This document shows positions 59,512 to 64,000 of a stretch of DNA of 64,000 nt, one piece after another. Positions within the stretch are counted from its first letter, which is position 1, and each line of letters begins with the position of its first letter. The notes under the pieces are model-generated. The model was not told the origin of the DNA and ran no database searches. It was given only the letters and a program-made list of their open reading frames with translations. Source of the stretch: Chlorella sorokiniana (lineage: Eukaryota; Chlorophyta; Trebouxiophyceae; Chlorellales; Chlorellaceae); the NCBI GenBank assembly GCA_025917655.1, contig CP084610.1, positions 1,116,001-1,180,000 of the forward strand, written 5' to 3'. Position numbers and translations under genes: made by a program.

Positions 59512-61881
59512 ATGGCTGTGGGTGAGATGATGATTGCTTGAGTTTGGGGATGCGTTTTGGGATGTGCCGACACTTATGTGCTGTGTGTGTAATGAACCGG
59601 TGCTGGTCGCCGCTTTCTCTTGCACCTGGTGCTCTGTGGCTGTATGCTAATGTTCTTCTGCTGCTCCTTCCCCCTAATTCGCGCCTGCTCACGACGTCCA
59701 GGAAAGAACAAGCGGTGAGTGGATTGTCATGCAGACGTCGCCGCTTCTGACCCATGCCAGTAATGTTGCCCGGGGTGGTGCGCGCGTTCAGTGTTGTCTC
59801 AGCCTAGCGTCATGAGATGGCCCGTGCTGCTGCCGCCGCTGCCGCTTGCCCGCAGGCTGTCCAAGGGCAAGAAGGGTGGCAAGAAGAAAGTGTGAGTGCA
59901 TCTGTCGAGCTGGTGCTGGGCTGGCATTTCAGGCAGCGAGAGCGGTGCAGAGGCCGCCGATTGATGCGCTGTCTCATTGCTTTCCCTTCGGGCTCCGCCA
60001 CTGTTTGCTCCTTGCAGGGTGGACCCCTTCAGCAAGAAGGACTGGTGCGTGCTGGAGCAGGGCTGCGCTGCAGGGCTGCTGGCAATCAGTCGTGCTGGGC
60101 AGCCAGGGATCACCTTGCGGTCGCGGGCGGCTGGCTGCAGCGCAGTCTGGCAGGGGCGGGAGACTCTGCAGCCGCCTCACAGCAGCAGTCAGGCAGCCTG
60201 CCAGCTGCAACATATAATCCCACACCGCAAAGCAGGACGCCCGCCGGCCGCGGAAGCCATGCAGCGTGGCAAAGGCTGCGGCAGGGGGCATCCAGGCAGC
60301 AGCCAGCCCCTGGTGCCGCCCCTGCACGCCAGCCCGCTGAATCGTTTCGCTGCTTCCCACGCAGGTATGACATCAAGGCCCCCAGCATGTTCAACGTGCG
60401 CAACGTTGGCAAGACCCTGGTCACTCGCACCCAGGGCACCAAGGTGCGGCGAGCTGCCCCCAGCCGGCTCTGCAGCCAGGGCGGCATCAGCAGGGTTCGG
60501 GAGGCAGCGGCCTGCAGCACGCAGCAGAAGCGCAGAGCGACAGAAGGCGCACTGCAGTGGGCTGACAGCAGCGCAGCACCCAGGGCGCTGGCATGGCAAG
60601 GTCGGAGCTTGATCCATCCGCGCCAGCAAGGCAGCCTTCCCCAGCTGCACTCGGCTGCAGGCGGGCAGCCTTTGCGTGCAGTGCAGCCGTTTACGGCCTG
60701 GTTGTGCTCGCCTGCTGCCCCTTCCTGCAGATTGCCTCTGACGGCCTGAAGGGCCGCGTGGTTGAGGTGTGCCTGGCCGACCTGCAGAACGTGAGTCGCC
60801 TGGCCGCCCCGCCGCAGCCGCGCAGCAGTGTTTGAGGCGGCAGCCGGCAGCAAGACCTGCAATGGCTGTGCAGGGTAGCTGCAGGCATATGCGCGGTGGG
60901 CCGCTTCCTGCGTCTTGCTGGCTCTGCCGTCGCCGCCTCCGTCCCACTCCCTCCCTTTGCCCTCCCCTCCCGCAGAACGAGGCGGATGCCTACCGCAACA
61001 TCAAGCTGCGGGTTGAGGATGTGCAGGGCCGCAACTGCCTGACCCAGTTCCACGGCATGGACCTGACCACCGACAAGCTGCGCTCGCTGGTGCGCAAGTG
61101 GCAGACCCTGATCGAGGCCCACGTGGACGTGAAGACCACCGACGGCTACTTTCTCCGCCTCTTCTGCATCTCCTTCACCAAGAAGCGCCCTGGCCAGGTC
61201 AAGAAGACCGCCTACGCGCAGAGCAGCCAGGTGAGGCGCGCGGCGTGCGCGGGGCAGCGCAGCTGGCTGCATGCTTGCTCGGCACCCCCGCCGCCTGCTC
61301 TTGCGACCACAGCAGCAGGCGATGGGTGGCCGCATCCGCTTTCATCTCGCCGCATGCCGCCGTCCTGCTCGCCCCCGACTGCCCGCCGCCGCCGCCTCCG
61401 CCCGCAGATCCGCGCCATCCGCCGCAAGATGGTTGAGATCATGACGCGCGAGGCCACCTCGTGCGACCTGAAGGAGCTGGTGGGCAAGTTCATCCCCGAG
61501 GCCATCGGCAAGGAGATTGAGAAGGCGTGCCAGGGCATCTACCCGCTGCAGAACACCTTTGTGCGTAAGGTCAAGCTGCTGCGCGCCCCAAGTTCGACAT
61601 CAACCGCCTCATGGAGGTGCACGGCGACTACTCGGCCGAGGCCGCCGCCGCCGCCGCCGCCGCCTCCGAGAAGGTGGAGCGGCCGGCGGAGGAGATTGTG
61701 GGCCTGGCGCCCGAGGTGCGCGCTGAGCTGCGACGGGGCTGGGCATCTGCGAGGCGCTGACGCCAGGGCTGCCATGCTGCTGCGTGGGAGGTGTGGAAGG
61801 GGCTGCACCCACAGGTGCCCGCTTCAACTTCTGGCGCCCGCTTGCCTCCATGCCGCCTGTCTGCAGGAGGCCACCGCCTGA
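59512..61881 (+). CDS. RPS3A: 40S ribosomal protein eS1 (RPS3A)
   Basis: Core small-subunit ribosomal protein. Nine exons with fully consistent phases. Exon 1 (59512-59521, 10 nt) gives MAV plus one base. Exon 2 (59702-59714, 13 nt) gives GKNKR. Exon 3 (59856-59891) gives [11 protein letters not shown]. Exon 4 (60018-60044) gives [10 protein letters not shown]. Exon 5 (60365-60443) gives [20 protein letters not shown]. Exon 6 (60731-60790) gives [20 protein letters not shown]. Exon 7 (60976-61230) gives [20 protein letters not shown] through [10 protein letters not shown]. Exon 8 (from 61408) gives [55 protein letters not shown], then [20 protein letters not shown] after a frame slip at C4 61586-61589 that one more C closes. 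The last exon gives EEATA, stop at 61881. The sequence is near-canonical for the family, so the slip cannot be biological. A TGTAA follows at 62033. Confidence 0.98.
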
Positions 61882-62227
61882 ACGCCTGCCAGGAGAGCTG
61901 ATGTGGGGGAGTGCGTCAGGCGGAGCGACCCGCTGAGGCCGGTAGCCTTTGCGGGGTGCCCGCCGCAACAGCCGGCGGCAGGATGCTGGGCCGCCGTGCG
62001 TGCTAGATGACATGCTTTGCTGCGCGCGCGCATGTAACACAGCTGAAAGCAGCGCATGAGGGTCTGCGTGCATGGCGGCAAGTAGCGGCGGCGACGTGGC
62101 ACACCTTGTGCACGGACAGGATCTGTTCCTTTACGTTGCAAACCTTGTCAAGCACGGCTGCTCGTCGTTTGAATCAGTCGGAGGCTCATAGTCGTGCAGC
62201 AAAGGCTTCCTTTCAACAAAGTGCACC
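61882..62227. other. Intergenic eS1 / ATG3
   Basis: About 345 bp between two tandem plus-strand genes. It contains the eS1 3' UTR with TGTAA at 62033 and then the ATG3 promoter. Nothing else was recognised. Confidence 0.45.
62033..62037 (+). terminator. TGTAA poly(A) signal of eS1
   Basis: TGTAA about 150 nt after the eS1 stop codon. Confidence 0.5.
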
Positions 62228-64000
62228 ATGAGTTCCTTACGCTCCCTGCTGCACAGCGCATACAAGTCAGCGTCTGAGGCAGTGCTTCCTGTCCGGTCGC
62301 AGTCTGCCTTCAAGGAAAAGGGGGTGAGCGCGGCCAGTCCTTCATACCGCTCTGCCTTCGTTACGCGTCAGGGCCGCCCTGGGGATTTCCAAGGCCTTCC
62401 AGTGGGTGTTTACAGCTCCCTTGCGCAAGCCGACAGACGCCTTGGTCGGTGCTGCCTCCGCCGCCAACCCGCCCCACCTGTTGGCTGGCCACCCTGTGCA
62501 GGTGCTCACCCCAGCCGAGTTTGTGGCGGCAGGGGACTACCTGGTGAGCACATGTCCCACCTGGAGCTGGGAGGCAGGCGATCCCAAGAAATCCCGTTCC
62601 TACCTGCCGCCAAACAAGCAGTTCCTGATCACGCGCAACGGTGGGTGCTGTGGCAGCCGCTGCTGCCGGTGTTGGCGGCCTTTGCTTCCCTCTGCCTGCC
62701 ACTCAACTGTGCTGGTGTATGGTGCTGGTGTATGCGCGTCTGGGTACCGTGCTGCTTGCGGCTGCCCGCTGCACCACGGAGCCTGTGAGCTGGCCATCTT
62801 CCGCTGCCGCCTGCAGTGCCTTGCCTGCGGCGGGCCGCCGCTGTGGAGGAGTATGGCGAGCGGCAGGAGCAGGAGGTGGAGGCGGATGAGCAGGGGGACG
62901 GCTGGCTGACGGCGGATCCAGCGGCCGCGGGCGCGGCGCCCCGGCGCCACCACCACCAACGCCGACGGCTTTGAGGAGGTGCCCTGCATCGACGAAGAGC
63001 CCGGGGGCAGCGGCGGCGTGGCCGACGCCGCGGCGGCCAGCGACTCGGCGGCGGCGGCGGCCGACGACGAGGATGTGCCTGACATTGCTGACTTGGACCT
63101 GGAGGAGGAAGAGGAGGATGTGGTGGGTGGGCGGGGTGGGCAGGAACGCGGCAAACTGGTGCTAGTTCGCCGCACACGCTGCAGGATGGGGTGGGGGCGT
63201 AGGCAGCTGCGCTGGGGTCGCCGCCCGCTCCTCATAGCGCTGCCCCATATGCCGCCGCCGCCCCTCTGCCCCGCTCTTGCAGGCGGCGCTGCGGCCGGGG
63301 CCTGCCGGCGGCGGCGAGGGGGACCACATTGTGCGCACCCGCACCTACGACCTCCTAATCACCTACGACAAGCACTACGCGGTGGGTTGCTTTGTCTCTG
63401 TCCTAAAAAGAGAAAAAGAAAGTAGGAGGGTGGGGGAGGGGGGCGGAAACCCGTGTGGGGGTGGGAGGCCAGGCAGCCACCTCCGCATACTTTGCAGTAC
63501 GGATGTCTTATCATGATGCCCCCCCCAGGTGCCCCGCTTCTGGCTGGTGGGCTACGGCGAGGACCGCGCGCCGCTGACCCCCGCCCAGGTGCTGGAGGAC
63601 GTGAGCGAGGAGCACGCGCGCAAGACGGTCACCATGGAGCCTCACCCGCACGGCGCCGCCGGGGTGCAGGTGCGCTGGGGGCGGCGGACGTCCTCCAAGC
63701 AGACTGGCAGCTTGCGACGGTGCCTGCTGCCTGTACGCTGCACGCTGGCTGGTTCGTTGGGGTTGGTGGTCCATGGCAGGGCTTGCCTGCAGCTTTTATT
63801 GCCCGCCAGCTTGCGCAGCGACTCTGCTGCACGCCTGACAATGCACCCCGCTCCTGCCGCCCCTCCCTGCAGGCCGCCTCCATCCACCCCTGCCAGCACG
63901 CCAACGTGATGCTCAAGCTGGCGGAGCGGGTGACGGGCGAGGGGCGGGAGTTTGAGGTGGAGCGGTGAGGCAGGCCGCTGGTGCCCTGCGGTCGGCCGCC
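62228..64000 (+). CDS. ATG3: Autophagy E2-like enzyme ATG3 (3' part outside window)
   Basis: Transfers ATG8 to phosphatidylethanolamine in autophagy. ATG 62228: [20 protein letters not shown], an amphipathic membrane-sensing N-terminal helix, and AFKEKG before the GTGAGC donor at 62324. Exon 2 (62501-62640): [46 protein letters not shown]. Exon 3 (from about 62816): [33 protein letters not shown], then, in another frame, [20 protein letters not shown] and [20 protein letters not shown], the acidic flexible region. Exon 4 (63282): [20 protein letters not shown]. Exon 5 (63529): [39 protein letters not shown]. Exon 6 (63873): [20 protein letters not shown], with the catalytic Cys in HPC. The window ends in the intron after EFEVER. 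The frame slip near 62940 (CCCC) is fixed by one base fewer. Confidence 0.95.

Overview
The window reads as nuclear DNA of a green alga, most likely a Chlorella-clade trebouxiophyte. The evidence is very high G+C, many short GT-AG introns in almost every gene, TGTAA poly(A) signals, and a mix of plastid genes (PGR5, an FtsH2/VAR2-type thylakoid protease), plant-type genes (KDO8P synthase, D-cysteine desulfhydrase 2, an AAAP transporter) and core eukaryotic genes (proteasome alpha5, eS1, MAK16, ATG3). I see no rRNA, tRNA, CRISPR array, transposon or virus-like element. The genome assignment is inferred from gene content.

Layout, left to right. 1-9.96 kb: an IGHMBP2-like helicase (-, cut by the left edge), a lumen-targeted staphylococcal-nuclease-like protein (+), KDO8P synthase (-), D-cysteine desulfhydrase (+). 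10-20.2 kb: an RNF32-like RING-IQ-RING protein (-) and a large paladin-like triple phosphatase-fold protein (+). 21-31.5 kb: PSMA5 (+), then four minus-strand genes: PGR5, protein-L-isoaspartate methyltransferase, another SAM methyltransferase and an amino-acid transporter. 31.9-42.5 kb: an AlgH/UPF0301 protein with large insertions (+), MAK16 (-), a small mitochondrial-type protein (+) and two unrecognised proteins (+). 43-53 kb: a GlpF-type MIP channel with a very large loop C (+) and a STAT-like SH2 protein (-). 53.7-64 kb: FtsH2 (+), a small single-membrane-span gene (-), eS1 (+) and ATG3 (+, cut by the right edge). Genes often sit head to head with 0.1-0.5 kb between start codons.

The strongest window-wide signal is technical. 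In nearly every recognisable gene, including the essential eS1 gene, the conserved protein jumps frame inside an exon at a short G or C run. Most jumps are repaired by one more base in the run and a few by one fewer. This looks like homopolymer run-length error in the assembly, so these genes are annotated as intact and not as pseudogenes.

The biologically most interesting items are the STAT-like SH2 protein with a 17-glutamine tract, the MIP channel with about 170 extra residues in loop C, the paladin whose third repeat has lost the catalytic cysteine, the helicase with its R3H domain at the N-terminus, and the small membrane-protein gene at 58.9-59.4 kb.
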